Part shown: in pieces, positions 8,303 through 16,837 of the stretch
Layout of the letters: every line of letters starts with the position of its first letter
How positions within the stretch are numbered: position 1 is the first letter of the stretch
Assembly (NCBI GenBank): GCA_044224705.1
Contig: JBGAJY010000012.1
Span: forward strand, 1-52,183
From: M3007 sp044224705
GTDB lineage: Bacteria > Bacteroidota > Bacteroidia > Chitinophagales > Saprospiraceae
Length of the DNA: 52,183 nt
Reading direction: 5' to 3'
Notes under the pieces: generated by a model
Seen by the model: the letters and a program-made list of their open reading frames with translations, nothing else
Database searches by the model: none
What the model was told of the DNA's origin: nothing
Position numbers and translations under genes: made by a program

Positions 8303-9757
8303 TCAAAACAGGTTCCAGCGCAGCCCGGCATCCACCCAGAGCGTCTGTCGCGGCGAGGAATCAACGTCGGTCGGCCGGCGGAAATCGCCGCCCAGATAGT
8401 ACATCCGGACGCCCACGCCGAGGTGCCTTGTCAAGCTGTAATTTCCTCCGGCAAATACCGGGATGTAGTTTTTATAAAACGCCGATTTGTCGAGCCGAAC
8501 CATTTTCCGGTCGATGCTGCGGCTTTCCAGCGAGCTTTCGTGCGTATGCGTCATCCGGCCCTGCACGCCGAGTAAAAAGCCGGGCGCCACGCCTGCCTCG
8601 GCTTTCCAGGGGCCGCGGCGCCACTGGATACCGACCGGAATTTCCAGCCAGTGGGAGGCCAGGCCATCCAAAGTATATTCATCGCGTTCGAAGCCAAAAC
8701 TGTAGCGCAATTGTTGGGCGCTGGCAGGCTCCCAACTGTCCAGCACTGTTCGGATGTTGCGGGCGCGCCACGAAGGAGCGACGAGAAGAGCCCAGGATGA
8801 GCCGAACCGCCATTCGGCCGTCAGGCCGGCGCCGTAGCCGAAGGCCTGTGACTTGTCGGTCGGGAAATAAGCAGAACCGAAAGTATTCAGAGTCAGGCCA
8901 AACCGATGCGCAACGGGCGGTTTTTCAGCGATTGCGGCCGTCGAATCAGGCTGCGGCATCCTGGGCAGACGAGGCGTCAAAGGCGCCAGCGGCCGGAGAT
9001 AGGTCGGCAGAAACGACTGTTCCGTTTGTTTGGTTTGAGGTACAGGCGCCTCAGGGTTTCCGCTTGCGGGCAAGGGGGTGGCGGCTTCGGTAGCGCTTGT
9101 GGGCTGGCTGCCGGGTGCGTTTGGATCGTTTCGGTCGTTATTCGCCGGCAAGGCAGGGCTATTGACCGCAGCATTTTTTTGAACTGACTTCGGAGACTTG
9201 CCTTCGGAAGGGATCGCGCCCGTTTTCGGGGCATTTTTATTCCGAATGGTTTTTGTGGAGGAGGTTTGGTGTGCCGCGAGTGTTTGGGTGCTTTGCTGTG
9301 TCGAAGGAATTGAAGAGGCCGGAGGAGTCGTTTGACGGTTGGTTGAAGCGGGTTCAATAGGTACAGATGGATTTGCTGAACCCGTTGCCGCCTGGCCTGA
9401 GGAAGAATTTTGCGAACCACGAATCGTATCGCCGGAAGCCGGCGCAGTCGTGGCGGCCTCGTTTTTTGACCCTGAAAAATCCTGCGCAGCGGTTTTTTCA
9501 GAAATATCAAGGCTTGCCAAACCGGTATTTCCGGCCTTGTTCGATTGCTGCCACAAATACCCGCCCACAGCCATCCCGAGCACCAGGATGCTGCTGTACA
9601 GCCACCAGAAGAACCTGCGACGGCGCTTGCGGCGTTCATCGGCAACGATAAGCGCTTCGGCCTGCTGCCAGTATTCTTCCTTGAACTCGAAACGCTGGTC
9701 GTCGTCAGGGGCGCTGCCGAGCATTTTCTTTTTCATAAAATCGTCCAGGTTTTCCAT
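8303..9757 (-). CDS. Anti-sigma-like protein fused to an outer-membrane beta-barrel
   Basis: A 484-residue protein with four visible parts: a short charged cytoplasmic N-terminus (1-48, ending in ERRKRRRR); one membrane helix (about 49-69); a long Ser/Thr/Pro/Ala/Gln-rich linker (about 72-283); and a C-terminal domain (284-484) of alternating amphipathic strands. It ends in WVDAGLRWNLF, whose terminal aromatic residue is typical of barrels recognised by the outer-membrane assembly machinery. It begins 30 bp after the ECF sigma gene, in the position of an anti-sigma factor. The architecture suggests a single chain running from cytoplasm to outer membrane that could pass an envelope signal to the sigma factor. 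The N-terminal part is too short for a classical anti-sigma fold, so the sigma-binding role rests on gene order and topology. Confidence 0.75.
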   Translation of the reverse strand: MENLDDFMKKKMLGSAPDDDQRFEFKEEYWQQAEALIVADERRKRRRRFFWWLYSSILVLGMAVGGYLWQQSNKAGNTGLASLDISEKTAAQDFSGSKNEAATTAPASGDTIRGSQNSSSGQAATGSANPSVPIEPASTNRQTTPPASSIPSTQQSTQTLAAHQTSSTKTIRNKNAPKTGAIPSEGKSPKSVQKNAAVNSPALPANNDRNDPNAPGSQPTSATEAATPLPASGNPEAPVPQTKQTEQSFLPTYLRPLAPLTPRLPRMPQPDSTAAIAEKPPVAHRFGLTLNTFGSAYFPTDKSQAFGYGAGLTAEWRFGSSWALLVAPSWRARNIRTVLDSWEPASAQQLRYSFGFERDEYTLDGLASHWLEIPVGIQWRRGPWKAEAGVAPGFLLGVQGRMTHTHESSLESRSIDRKMVRLDKSAFYKNYIPVFAGGNYSLTRHLGVGVRMYYLGGDFRRPTDVDSSPRQTLWVDAGLRWNLF

Positions 9758-9787
9758 AGCTCCACGATTCGACTAAACAGTTGTTAA

Positions 9788-10348
9788 TCAATATTTTGAT
9801 TCAAGTATTTCCTTGTTAATCCAACCTTTCAGTTGTTTGCGGGCATTGTTCACGTGCCATTTGGACGTGCCTTCACTCATGCCCAGTGCCGCACTGATCT
9901 CGCCGTGCGAAAAACCGTCGAGGGCAAAAAGGTTGAACACCTGACGGGTCACCGGCGGCAGGCGTTGAATAAGGCTTTCCAGTTGCTGGTAGTCAAAACG
10001 CCGGTCGGCTTCGTTCCAATCGAGCGGTTCGTCGGCCCCTTCGCGTTCCATGCTGTCGCTGAAAACCGTCGCTTCCCGCCATTTTTTCTCCCGCCGGAAT
10101 TCGTCGATCAGGGTATTGATCATGATACGGCGGATCCAGGCTTCGAAAGGCACGTCGGCCTGGTAACGCCCGAGGTTGTTCAGCATTTTCAGGTAGCCGC
10201 CGTTTAATGACGCCACCGCCTCCTGCTCGTCGCGTTTGTAGCGCATACAAACGGGCATGAGCACGGGAAAACAAAGCCGGTACAAGTCGTACTGTGCTTT
10301 GCGGTCGCCGTGCTGTGCGGCGTGGAGCAGGTCTGCGGTGACGTTCAT
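9788..10348 (-). CDS. ECF RNA polymerase sigma factor
   Basis: A 186-residue extracytoplasmic-function sigma factor. Region 2 (about 15-90) includes the RYQADVPFEAWIRRIMINT segment just before the basic FRREKKWRE, which resembles the -10 recognition helix. Region 4 (about 125-180) contains LPPVTRQVFNLFALDGFSH and the helix-turn-helix segment GEISAALGMSEGTSKWHVN. It directly precedes the barrel-fused anti-sigma-like gene and follows the PKD-repeat T9SS gene on the same strand. A strong 18-bp hairpin lies just upstream (10360-10411). Confidence 0.93.
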   Translation of the reverse strand: MNVTADLLHAAQHGDRKAQYDLYRLCFPVLMPVCMRYKRDEQEAVASLNGGYLKMLNNLGRYQADVPFEAWIRRIMINTLIDEFRREKKWREATVFSDSMEREGADEPLDWNEADRRFDYQQLESLIQRLPPVTRQVFNLFALDGFSHGEISAALGMSEGTSKWHVNNARKQLKGWINKEILESKY

Positions 10349-10359
10349 GAATGAGGAGT

Positions 10360-10411
10360 TGCAGATGCAGTGGCAGTTGCAGTAGGCGCGTACACTGCCA
10401 CTGCATCTGCA
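10360..10411. repeat. Hairpin between T9SS gene and sigma gene
   Basis: A perfect 18-bp inverted repeat (10360-10377 with 10394-10411) surrounds a 16-nt loop, filling the gap between the T9SS gene and the sigma gene. No T-run follows it on the minus strand, so it may be a partial terminator or attenuator, or an mRNA-processing or stability element, rather than a full terminator. Confidence 0.75.
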
Positions 10412-10419
10412 TCTGAGCT

Positions 10420-12228
10420 TTACCGTTTAACGATCTTGGTCGTAACGCTTTGGTTGTCAGTACGAAGGGTGAGGAGATAAATTCCTTCGGGCAGCGAATG
10501 TACATCGAAGCGGGCTTGTGCACTGCGTTCCATGAGTTGTTGCACCACCTGGCCTTGCGTATTGGTGAGCGTGAGTTGCCCGCCATTGGACGGCAATTGT
10601 ACCGTGAGGACGTCGTGAACCGGATTGGGCGAAGCGAGCAGTTTGGGCGCTTTGCCAATCTCCACGGCGGCCGTCGAACCGAGACCGTTTACCGTAAATC
10701 CGACATTAGCAGCGGAAGGCGCGTCCGGACCGATGGTGACCAGTTGATGCACGGGCGTAATACCCGGCAGATCGATGGAGACGCGGTAAGTACCCCAGGC
10801 GAGGCTCCCAAAGCTGTACGTTCCGTCGGCGGCCGTACGGGTGGCACTCACGGGTGTGTCGTCTTCTTTCCGGAGAATGATCTGCACGCCTGCCATCGGA
10901 TCGCCCTCGCCGCGGGCTTGATCGCCGGAACTGGTGAAATTGGCGCCCTGGCTCACGAGTCCGCCGATAAAGCCCGGGCCGCCGGGGTTTTGTCCGGCTA
11001 CAAGAGAGATGGCCAGGGAAGTGCCGAAATTCCAGGGGAAGGCGGGTAAAATAGTCACCGGCGTGGCTTCATCCCAGAACAACGATTGCTCGTAGTACGT
11101 CGGCAGATAATCGTCGTAGTAGGGGAATCCAGGTACCAGTGCGGCTTTGATCAGGTATTCGCCTGCCGGTTGTTCGATTAATAAAAATCCTCCGGAGTCT
11201 GTGAGAAAGGTGTCGACGGCGGTGAGTATGCCGCCCTGGGCCGTATCGTACTCAATCAGGTAAACTTCTGCTTCAACTCCGTTCAGGGAATCAGGAATCT
11301 GTACCCAGACAGCCAGGTAATTGGAGGTCGGGATGTCGTAACAATCAGAGGCGGTGCATCCGTTTGCAGTCGTGACCGTCACACAGTAGCTCTCCGATCC
11401 ATCCACGGGCACGGATTGGGTAGTTGCGCCATTGTCCCACAAATATGCGACCGGATTGATGCCGGCCAAAGCTTGCATGGATGTGAGGATGCTGTCCGGA
11501 CTCCATTGCGGATAAACATACACATAACAGTTAGGGCTACTCATGTAAGCGCTATCGCTGGCCATGCAGCCGTCTGGCGTGGTGATGGTGACGCTATAAA
11601 AGCCTGGTCCGCTCAAAGTGATAACGGAATTGGTTTCACCTGTGTTCCACAGGTACTGCGCGTTGCTGGCGTTGGTTGAAGCGTGCAATTGAATGGTGCT
11701 GTCGGGCCACGACCAGGTTTCAATATAAACGGAACAGTCTGAAATGGCCGGAACATCCATGCAGGTGGTGGCCGTGCAGCCGTTTTCCTTGGTCACCGTG
11801 ACGCAATACTGGCCGCCGGTCGTGACCGTAATGCCCTGCGTGGTCGCGCCATTGCTCCACAGATAGGTGCCGTCGAGGTAGGTCGGGCCGCCCCAGGCGG
11901 TGACATAAGCGCTTTGGTCGTCGAGCCAATACCACCAGCCGGTCACCCAGCATTCCTCGGGCAGGTCGTAACAATCGCTGGCGGTGCAGCCGCCTTCAAA
12001 AGTAACGACGACGCAATAGGTTCCGGGGACGGAGGTCGTGATCGACTGTGTCGTTTCGCCATTGCTCCACTGATAGCCGATAACGCCGGTAGAAGCCGAA
12101 TCGAAGGCAGTCAGGGTAGTGGAGCCATTAGTCCAGTCGGTGGGCCAAAGAAATGCCTGGCAATTTTGCGATTGGGCTGCGCTAAGGAACAGCAGGAGGA
12201 AAGGGATGAGGGCGAAGATTTTTTTCAT
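10420..12228 (-). CDS. PKD-like repeat T9SS cargo protein
   Basis: A 602-residue secreted protein. It has a signal peptide (MKKIFALIPFLLLFLSAAQS), then four tandem repeats of about 68 residues. Most follow the pattern C...YLWSNGATTQ...YCVTVT..NGCTASDCYDIP with four conserved cysteines; the third repeat lacks some of them. A mixed beta region follows, then a carboxypeptidase-regulatory/SpaA-like domain (about 440-515, AGVQIILRKEDDTPVS, YSFGSLAWGTYRVSIDLPG). The C-terminus is a T9SS type A sorting domain (about 530-602, SPNPVHDVL ... GIYLLTLRT ... KIVKR), so it is predicted to be exported through the outer membrane and anchored or released. The role is probably adhesive or structural; no catalytic motif was seen. 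It lies upstream of the sigma/anti-sigma pair. Confidence 0.88.
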   Translation of the reverse strand: MKKIFALIPFLLLFLSAAQSQNCQAFLWPTDWTNGSTTLTAFDSASTGVIGYQWSNGETTQSITTSVPGTYCVVVTFEGGCTASDCYDLPEECWVTGWWYWLDDQSAYVTAWGGPTYLDGTYLWSNGATTQGITVTTGGQYCVTVTKENGCTATTCMDVPAISDCSVYIETWSWPDSTIQLHASTNASNAQYLWNTGETNSVITLSGPGFYSVTITTPDGCMASDSAYMSSPNCYVYVYPQWSPDSILTSMQALAGINPVAYLWDNGATTQSVPVDGSESYCVTVTTANGCTASDCYDIPTSNYLAVWVQIPDSLNGVEAEVYLIEYDTAQGGILTAVDTFLTDSGGFLLIEQPAGEYLIKAALVPGFPYYDDYLPTYYEQSLFWDEATPVTILPAFPWNFGTSLAISLVAGQNPGGPGFIGGLVSQGANFTSSGDQARGEGDPMAGVQIILRKEDDTPVSATRTAADGTYSFGSLAWGTYRVSIDLPGITPVHQLVTIGPDAPSAANVGFTVNGLGSTAAVEIGKAPKLLASPNPVHDVLTVQLPSNGGQLTLTNTQGQVVQQLMERSAQARFDVHSLPEGIYLLTLRTDNQSVTTKIVKR

Positions 12229-12347
12229 CGTTTTGACTTGTGTAGGTGGATAGTCGGTGGAAAAGGTGTGTTTGCAAACATTTTACCCCATCACGCAGCC
12301 CGGTGGGTGGGGGTTGGGTCGGGTTGGAAAAATTTTTTTCAGAGAAT

Positions 12348-12396
12348 AAAAAAAGCATGGATCATGCCCAAAATCCGGGATGATCCATGCTTTTTT
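12348..12396. terminator. Bidirectional intrinsic terminator
   Basis: GCATGGATCAT (12355-12365) pairs with ATGATCCATGC (12380-12390). Seven A precede the left arm and six T follow the right arm, so the hairpin has a U-run on either strand. It separates the C25 protease gene (ends 12452) from the next minus-strand gene (starts 12228). Confidence 0.9.
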
Positions 12397-12405
12397 CAAT
12401 ATGAC

Positions 12406-12436
12406 CGTTTACGAAACCTTCAAGGTTTCGTAAACG
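12406..12436. repeat. Near-perfect 31-bp palindrome at a gene end
   Basis: CGTTTACGAAACCTT (12406-12420) and AAGGTTTCGTAAACG (12422-12436) are exact reverse complements with a single base between them. It lies 15 bp past the stop of the C25 protease gene and 10 bp from the terminator hairpin, giving two stem-loops in a row. Confidence 0.85.
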
Positions 12437-12451
12437 TCGAACGGCGCGTAC

Positions 12452-15400
12452 TTACTGTTTGACGATTTTCAAGGTCTGTGCCTGGTTTTCGCCCTGCACG
12501 TGCAGCAAATACACACCCGGTGCCAAACCGCTCATATCCAGCGTCCGCGCCGTGGAGCCGGCCGGCAATTGACCTTTCCAGGTTTTCAATTCGCGGCCGA
12601 GCAGATCGAACAATGACACGTCGAGGGACTGGTTGCGGCTCAATTCGAGCGAGATGCCCAAGGGGCCCGTGGTCGGGTTGGGCGCCACCTGTACCTGGAA
12701 CAGTTCGTTTTCGGGAGTATTGTCGGTGCTCACCGCGACCTGGAAAGGCGGCAGACTGATCTGATCCACCCAGCAGCGGTCGGAGCCGGAAGAGCCGATG
12801 CCGTCTTTTTCATAAGCCCATTTGAGCGTATGCGAGCCGGTGCTGACCGGGAAGCTCACTTCCGTCCAGGCCAGTTCGCCGCTCCATGCGCCCATGAGCA
12901 CGTCGTCGATGTAAAAACGCAGGAAATCGTAATCAGACTCGGTGCTGGTGCGGCGGGCAAAGGAGACCTGCCCGTCGGACGTCACATTGAGCGTCATCGA
13001 CATTTCCGATTTCTGGTTGTGCGTGATGGTGCCGGAGCGGGCGCAGGTGGTGCCTTCGTAAGGGCTGGCTGTGGAGATCGTCCAGGGTTTGTTGCCGCTC
13101 ATTTGCCAGGGGAAAGTGGTGAAATTGTTCGAAGCGAAGTTTTCAATGATGGCATTGATCACGTAGGGCCCGAAGGATTTGGAAGCGCCGTAGTTGTCGG
13201 CGATCAGGTCGTATTGAAAATCGGCCATCACCACCTGCGGCGCGTCGGGGGCCACGGTGACGAAGAAAACGGCGTTGGCCTGGCCGCCCGAGGCATTGAG
13301 CGCGCCCAGCGGAACCATATCGCTCAGGCTGAGCCAGGGCGAGCCGGTGCTCAGCATGCCCAGCGCAGCCGGGCTTTGGCTCTTGCCGCTGTTGAGGTTG
13401 GAGATGGTGATCTTGGCGGTTTCGCCGCTTTCGAGGCGGCCATTGCCGTTGCCGCCCACTACATCGTTGATCGTCAGGGAGCCGATGGACAATTTGGGCG
13501 CCTGCAGTTTGATCGGTATGATCTGGTCGATGCTGGACGTGTCGTTGTAGACGATGTGCAGGTTGAAGTTCACCGTATATCCGTCTTCGACGTCGTTATT
13601 GACCGAAAAACTGAATGCGGCGGGGATTTGTACGGAATTGCTTTCCACGATGTCGCCGAAGATTTCGTTGCCGTCGAGCAGCACGATGTTGTCGTCGGTG
13701 CAGGTAAGGGTGGCGCTGGTGGCCGAGGCGATGCCCACGCCGACATTGGCGAGGGTGACGTCGAGGTTGACGGTTTCGCCGTAGTCGGCGGCCTGGTTGT
13801 TGTTGCCGGCCGGGTCATTCAGCACAATCGCCTGATTGACAACGAAGGGGATGCCTGCGGGCGTGACGCTGACCGTTCCCTGATAGGGGATATAGTTAAA
13901 TTGGGTCACGGTGACCACGATATCGCCGACGTTGTCGAGGGCCGGAAAATCAAGCACTGCTACCCCATCCTGGATGACGCCAACGGCCAGGGTTTGTCCT
14001 TGCCAGTACAAGCCTACCTGGGCGCCTTCTACGCCGCTGAACACCGTCAGGCTGGATGCGCCGATAAATGCGGAAGCCTGGTGCGTTGCGGTGAGCGTTT
14101 GCGGGAGTTGTGTCCGGGGCACAGTGGTCGGGTCGCAGAAGGGATTCCACACGTCGGCCATGTCGATGCCACCCTGTCCGTAAGCGGCGATCATCAGTGC
14201 GTTGCCGTAGGTGGCCATGGGGCCCAGCGAGGGTTTGAGCGCGATGCCGTCGGCATCCACGAGGTATTGGTTCATGCCGTCCTGGCCTTCCATTGGCGGC
14301 GCCCAGCTTTGGAAATCGGAGGAGAAAAATCCTGCGATCGTGCCCCAGGCTTCGCCCGTGGCGGGGTCGCCGGCGCGTTGCACGGCTTCGCCGAGGCAGT
14401 CGCCGCCGTTGTTATTGGTAAAATTACCGGCGCAGCAGGCCACAGCGATAATGATCGGGTAGCGGTGATTGTTGCGCAGGGCGGCGGCGGCGTCCGTGTT
14501 GAAGTTGCCGCTGACCAGGCCTTGTTCCCAGCCGTGGCCGCAGTAGTTGTAAAGGCTCACGCCGCGGTTGTTCATCAGGCTGACCAGTTGGGTGTTCACC
14601 GGGTCGCCGGGTTGGTCGGCGGTGGCGTCGCCGGGAGTGGGTGAAATGGCGCCCTGGTTGCCGTCGTAGAATTCCCAGATTTTTTCAAAACCGTCGGCGA
14701 GGTGGGCCACTTTCCACTCGTTGCCCTGCTCGTAGTCGGCCTGGCCGTCGTCGCCGATACCCTGGCCCTGGTTGGAGGTGGAGGCCATACCGGTGGCGCA
14801 CCAGTTGGCCGTGGCATCTACGAGCGGTGTTTTTTCGTAATCGAGATTGCGGTTCACCATGATCTGGACCTGCTCCACTGTGGCAGCATTGAAGCGTCCG
14901 ACAAAAATTTCAGGGAAATGATCGTCGCCTTCCTGGTAGCCGAGGCAGTTGTCGCAGGAATAATTGCTTCCCGGGCGCACGAGCGGTTGCAGGGCGTACT
15001 CGTCACCCACGAGCAGGAGGTAGGAAATGCCGTTGGCGGCGTAGTAATCCGACACGAAAGTGTAGATGCCGTCGGGCGTTGCGGAGGGCAGTTCGGACAC
15101 CGGGACTACTGTCGTGCGGATGCCGGTTTGTCGTTTCCAGGCGAGCAGCGGTTCGAGGGCCGGAATGAATTCGTCCTTGGCGATCACGAGCATTTTTTCC
15201 GGCTCGGCTACTACGTTCAGGCCGCGGCTTTGCGGCACCAGTTTTTCGTCAAAATTCAAAAAGGTCTTGGCGTACAATTGCTGAAAAGCCCGGCTTGATG
15301 CGCGGTGGGTATTGGTATTCAACTCATTAATGCCAGATTCGCCGGTCTGGTGAACCCGCACCACGAGGTCGTTGTACACCCGCAGCGTTTTGCTCACCGG

Positions 15401-15907
15401 GTTGTATTGTACCGGATAAATCCACAAAGCCTGCCCGCGGACATCGCGCAGGATGAACGGGTTGCCGTTAAACTCAGCCAAAGTGCCGGGAAAAAACGCG
15501 TCCTCGTTGTACATCGGCGTGTAGTCGAAAGGCACCGTGGCGGGGTCCACCGTCCGCAAGAGGTTGCCTTTGGACGGGGCGACTGTGACGTTCGGGATGT
15601 CCTCGTAATTGCCGCCCAGTATTTCTACGGCCATGCTGCCTGTGGCTGGAAGCATCAGTGATGCGGCAAATTTGGGCAGGTCGGGGGCGCCCGAACGCAG
15701 GATGGGCGTGCCTTCCGCCATGCCAATCACCACGGCTGCACCCTGCGGGGTGGCTACCGGGACCTGGTTCACGCCGGTGAGGGTGAGCCGGAGCACGGTT
15801 TCGTCGCCGGTATTCGACAGTACCTGAACGCGGGTTTCGCTCTGGGTTTGCGCGAGCAGCGCCGTCATGGAAAAGCAGTAGAACAGAAACGTAATTAAGT
15901 TCTTCAT
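12452..15907 (-). CDS. Gingipain-type C25 cysteine protease, T9SS cargo
   Basis: A 1151-residue secreted peptidase of family C25. The start at 15907 gives a typical signal peptide (MKNLITFLFYCFSMTALLAQ); the open frame extends 30 codons further but is not signal-like. The N-terminal 200 or so residues resemble the C25 propeptide (contains VRGQALWIYPVQYNP). The catalytic dyad is visible: His458 in YNYCGHGWEQ and Cys491 or Cys492 in IAVACCAGNF, spaced as in gingipains. After the protease domain come Ig-like/CARDB-type beta domains, a jelly-roll-like region (about 960-1060) and a C-terminal T9SS type A domain (VAPNPTTGPLG ... APGVYLLHVQGE ... LKIVKQ). Arg or Lys specificity cannot be read from sequence alone. 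It probably digests external protein for nutrition or processes surface proteins (inference). Confidence 0.9.
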   Translation of the reverse strand: MKNLITFLFYCFSMTALLAQTQSETRVQVLSNTGDETVLRLTLTGVNQVPVATPQGAAVVIGMAEGTPILRSGAPDLPKFAASLMLPATGSMAVEILGGNYEDIPNVTVAPSKGNLLRTVDPATVPFDYTPMYNEDAFFPGTLAEFNGNPFILRDVRGQALWIYPVQYNPVSKTLRVYNDLVVRVHQTGESGINELNTNTHRASSRAFQQLYAKTFLNFDEKLVPQSRGLNVVAEPEKMLVIAKDEFIPALEPLLAWKRQTGIRTTVVPVSELPSATPDGIYTFVSDYYAANGISYLLLVGDEYALQPLVRPGSNYSCDNCLGYQEGDDHFPEIFVGRFNAATVEQVQIMVNRNLDYEKTPLVDATANWCATGMASTSNQGQGIGDDGQADYEQGNEWKVAHLADGFEKIWEFYDGNQGAISPTPGDATADQPGDPVNTQLVSLMNNRGVSLYNYCGHGWEQGLVSGNFNTDAAAALRNNHRYPIIIAVACCAGNFTNNNGGDCLGEAVQRAGDPATGEAWGTIAGFFSSDFQSWAPPMEGQDGMNQYLVDADGIALKPSLGPMATYGNALMIAAYGQGGIDMADVWNPFCDPTTVPRTQLPQTLTATHQASAFIGASSLTVFSGVEGAQVGLYWQGQTLAVGVIQDGVAVLDFPALDNVGDIVVTVTQFNYIPYQGTVSVTPAGIPFVVNQAIVLNDPAGNNNQAADYGETVNLDVTLANVGVGIASATSATLTCTDDNIVLLDGNEIFGDIVESNSVQIPAAFSFSVNNDVEDGYTVNFNLHIVYNDTSSIDQIIPIKLQAPKLSIGSLTINDVVGGNGNGRLESGETAKITISNLNSGKSQSPAALGMLSTGSPWLSLSDMVPLGALNASGGQANAVFFVTVAPDAPQVVMADFQYDLIADNYGASKSFGPYVINAIIENFASNNFTTFPWQMSGNKPWTISTASPYEGTTCARSGTITHNQKSEMSMTLNVTSDGQVSFARRTSTESDYDFLRFYIDDVLMGAWSGELAWTEVSFPVSTGSHTLKWAYEKDGIGSSGSDRCWVDQISLPPFQVAVSTDNTPENELFQVQVAPNPTTGPLGISLELSRNQSLDVSLFDLLGRELKTWKGQLPAGSTARTLDMSGLAPGVYLLHVQGENQAQTLKIVKQ

Positions 15908-15983
15908 TTTGTTTGCATTGTGCAGGTTGTGGAAGGACGGGTTTTGTTTTTTTGACAGGATCGACAGGTGGAAACAGGTGGAT

Positions 15984-16058
15984 AACCACGGAGGCACGGA
16001 GACAAGGAGTTTTTATTTTTAAAAATTCACTCCTCCGTGTCTCCGTGCCTCGGTGGTT
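15984..16058. repeat. Dispersed palindromic repeat, CCACGGAGGCACGGAG family
   Basis: Left arm 15984-16010 and right arm 16029-16058 are near-perfect reverse complements (3-nt gap and few mismatches) around an AT-rich loop. Each arm contains GGAGGCACGGAGACA. The right arm reaches into the stop codon of the T9SS gene ending at 16057. A related palindrome lies at 50889-50952, so this is a multi-copy element. Just to the left, TTTTTTTGACAGGAT (15949-15963) is the same word that begins the palindrome at 39016. Confidence 0.85.
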
Positions 16059-16728
16059 AATATCGGATAATGAGTATTTCAGTTCGTCGGCCGGATCGTA
16101 TGATATACGTTCCAGGTGTAAAATCATTCAGGTTCAGGGTTTCAGTGGAGAATGGCGATACGGTTCGGTGCAGCAGAATTTGTCCTGCCAGGTCGCTCAA
16201 AATGATGTCCAGTATCTCCGGGGAGGGATTGTCGAGCAGGATGCGGTCTTTGGCCGGGTTAGGATAAAATCGCCACGGCGCAGCGTCGGCAGATGTTGTC
16301 CCGCTGGTTCCGGGGGTATGCAGACTGAAATAGACGTCCACAAAATTGTCGTCGTTGCCGTCTTCCCACACGCGGAACCAGAACCAGGCTGCTCCGTCGG
16401 CGGTGCCGGGCTGGACGATGAGTTTCAGGTATGGCTGCGTAGCGCCCGAGACCGGATTCATGATCCCGTTGCCGGGTATTCCGCTGTAACACAGCCCGTA
16501 ATCGCACAAATCGGCGTCCCAGCCGTCGGGCATGCTCACTTCCAGGCTCCGCCAGCGCAGGGTGAGCGGGTTGCCGGAAGGGTTGTCGAAGATCATGTAG
16601 CATTCGTTGGCTTGTTCGAACTCCACTTGCTGTTGAAGGAGCGCACCGGCAACGGGAACGAAAGTCTGGGCAGACAACACATGGGCTAAAAACAGCGAGC
16701 CGGTGAAAACAAGGGTGCGAAAAGACAT
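16057..16728 (-). CDS. Small T9SS cargo protein, unknown function
   Basis: A 223-residue exported protein. It has a signal peptide (MSFRTLVFTGSLFLAHVLSA), a beta-rich middle of about 120 residues with no recognised family, and a C-terminal T9SS type A domain (about 150-223: FYPNPAKDRILL ... GTYIIRSGRRTEILIIRY). The middle has paired Cys (DLCDYGLCYSG) and aromatic-rich strands, suggesting a small Ig-like or carbohydrate-binding-like module (weak inference). A palindromic repeat abuts its stop codon. Confidence 0.8.
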   Translation of the reverse strand: MSFRTLVFTGSLFLAHVLSAQTFVPVAGALLQQQVEFEQANECYMIFDNPSGNPLTLRWRSLEVSMPDGWDADLCDYGLCYSGIPGNGIMNPVSGATQPYLKLIVQPGTADGAAWFWFRVWEDGNDDNFVDVYFSLHTPGTSGTTSADAAPWRFYPNPAKDRILLDNPSPEILDIILSDLAGQILLHRTVSPFSTETLNLNDFTPGTYIIRSGRRTEILIIRY

Positions 16729-16837
16729 ACTGAAAAGACCGCTTGGGCAAAAAACGACGCCCGAAAATAAGGTCTTGCGCGCTTTCAGGACGCAGGTTTT
16801 GGACGGAGTTTTGGAAAGGATCGGACAAAGGGCGGGT

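Noticed and set aside
12830..14644. 604-codon open frame on the plus strand
   Set aside because: It is antisense to the C25 protease gene, and the composition is typical of a shadow frame; no family features were found.
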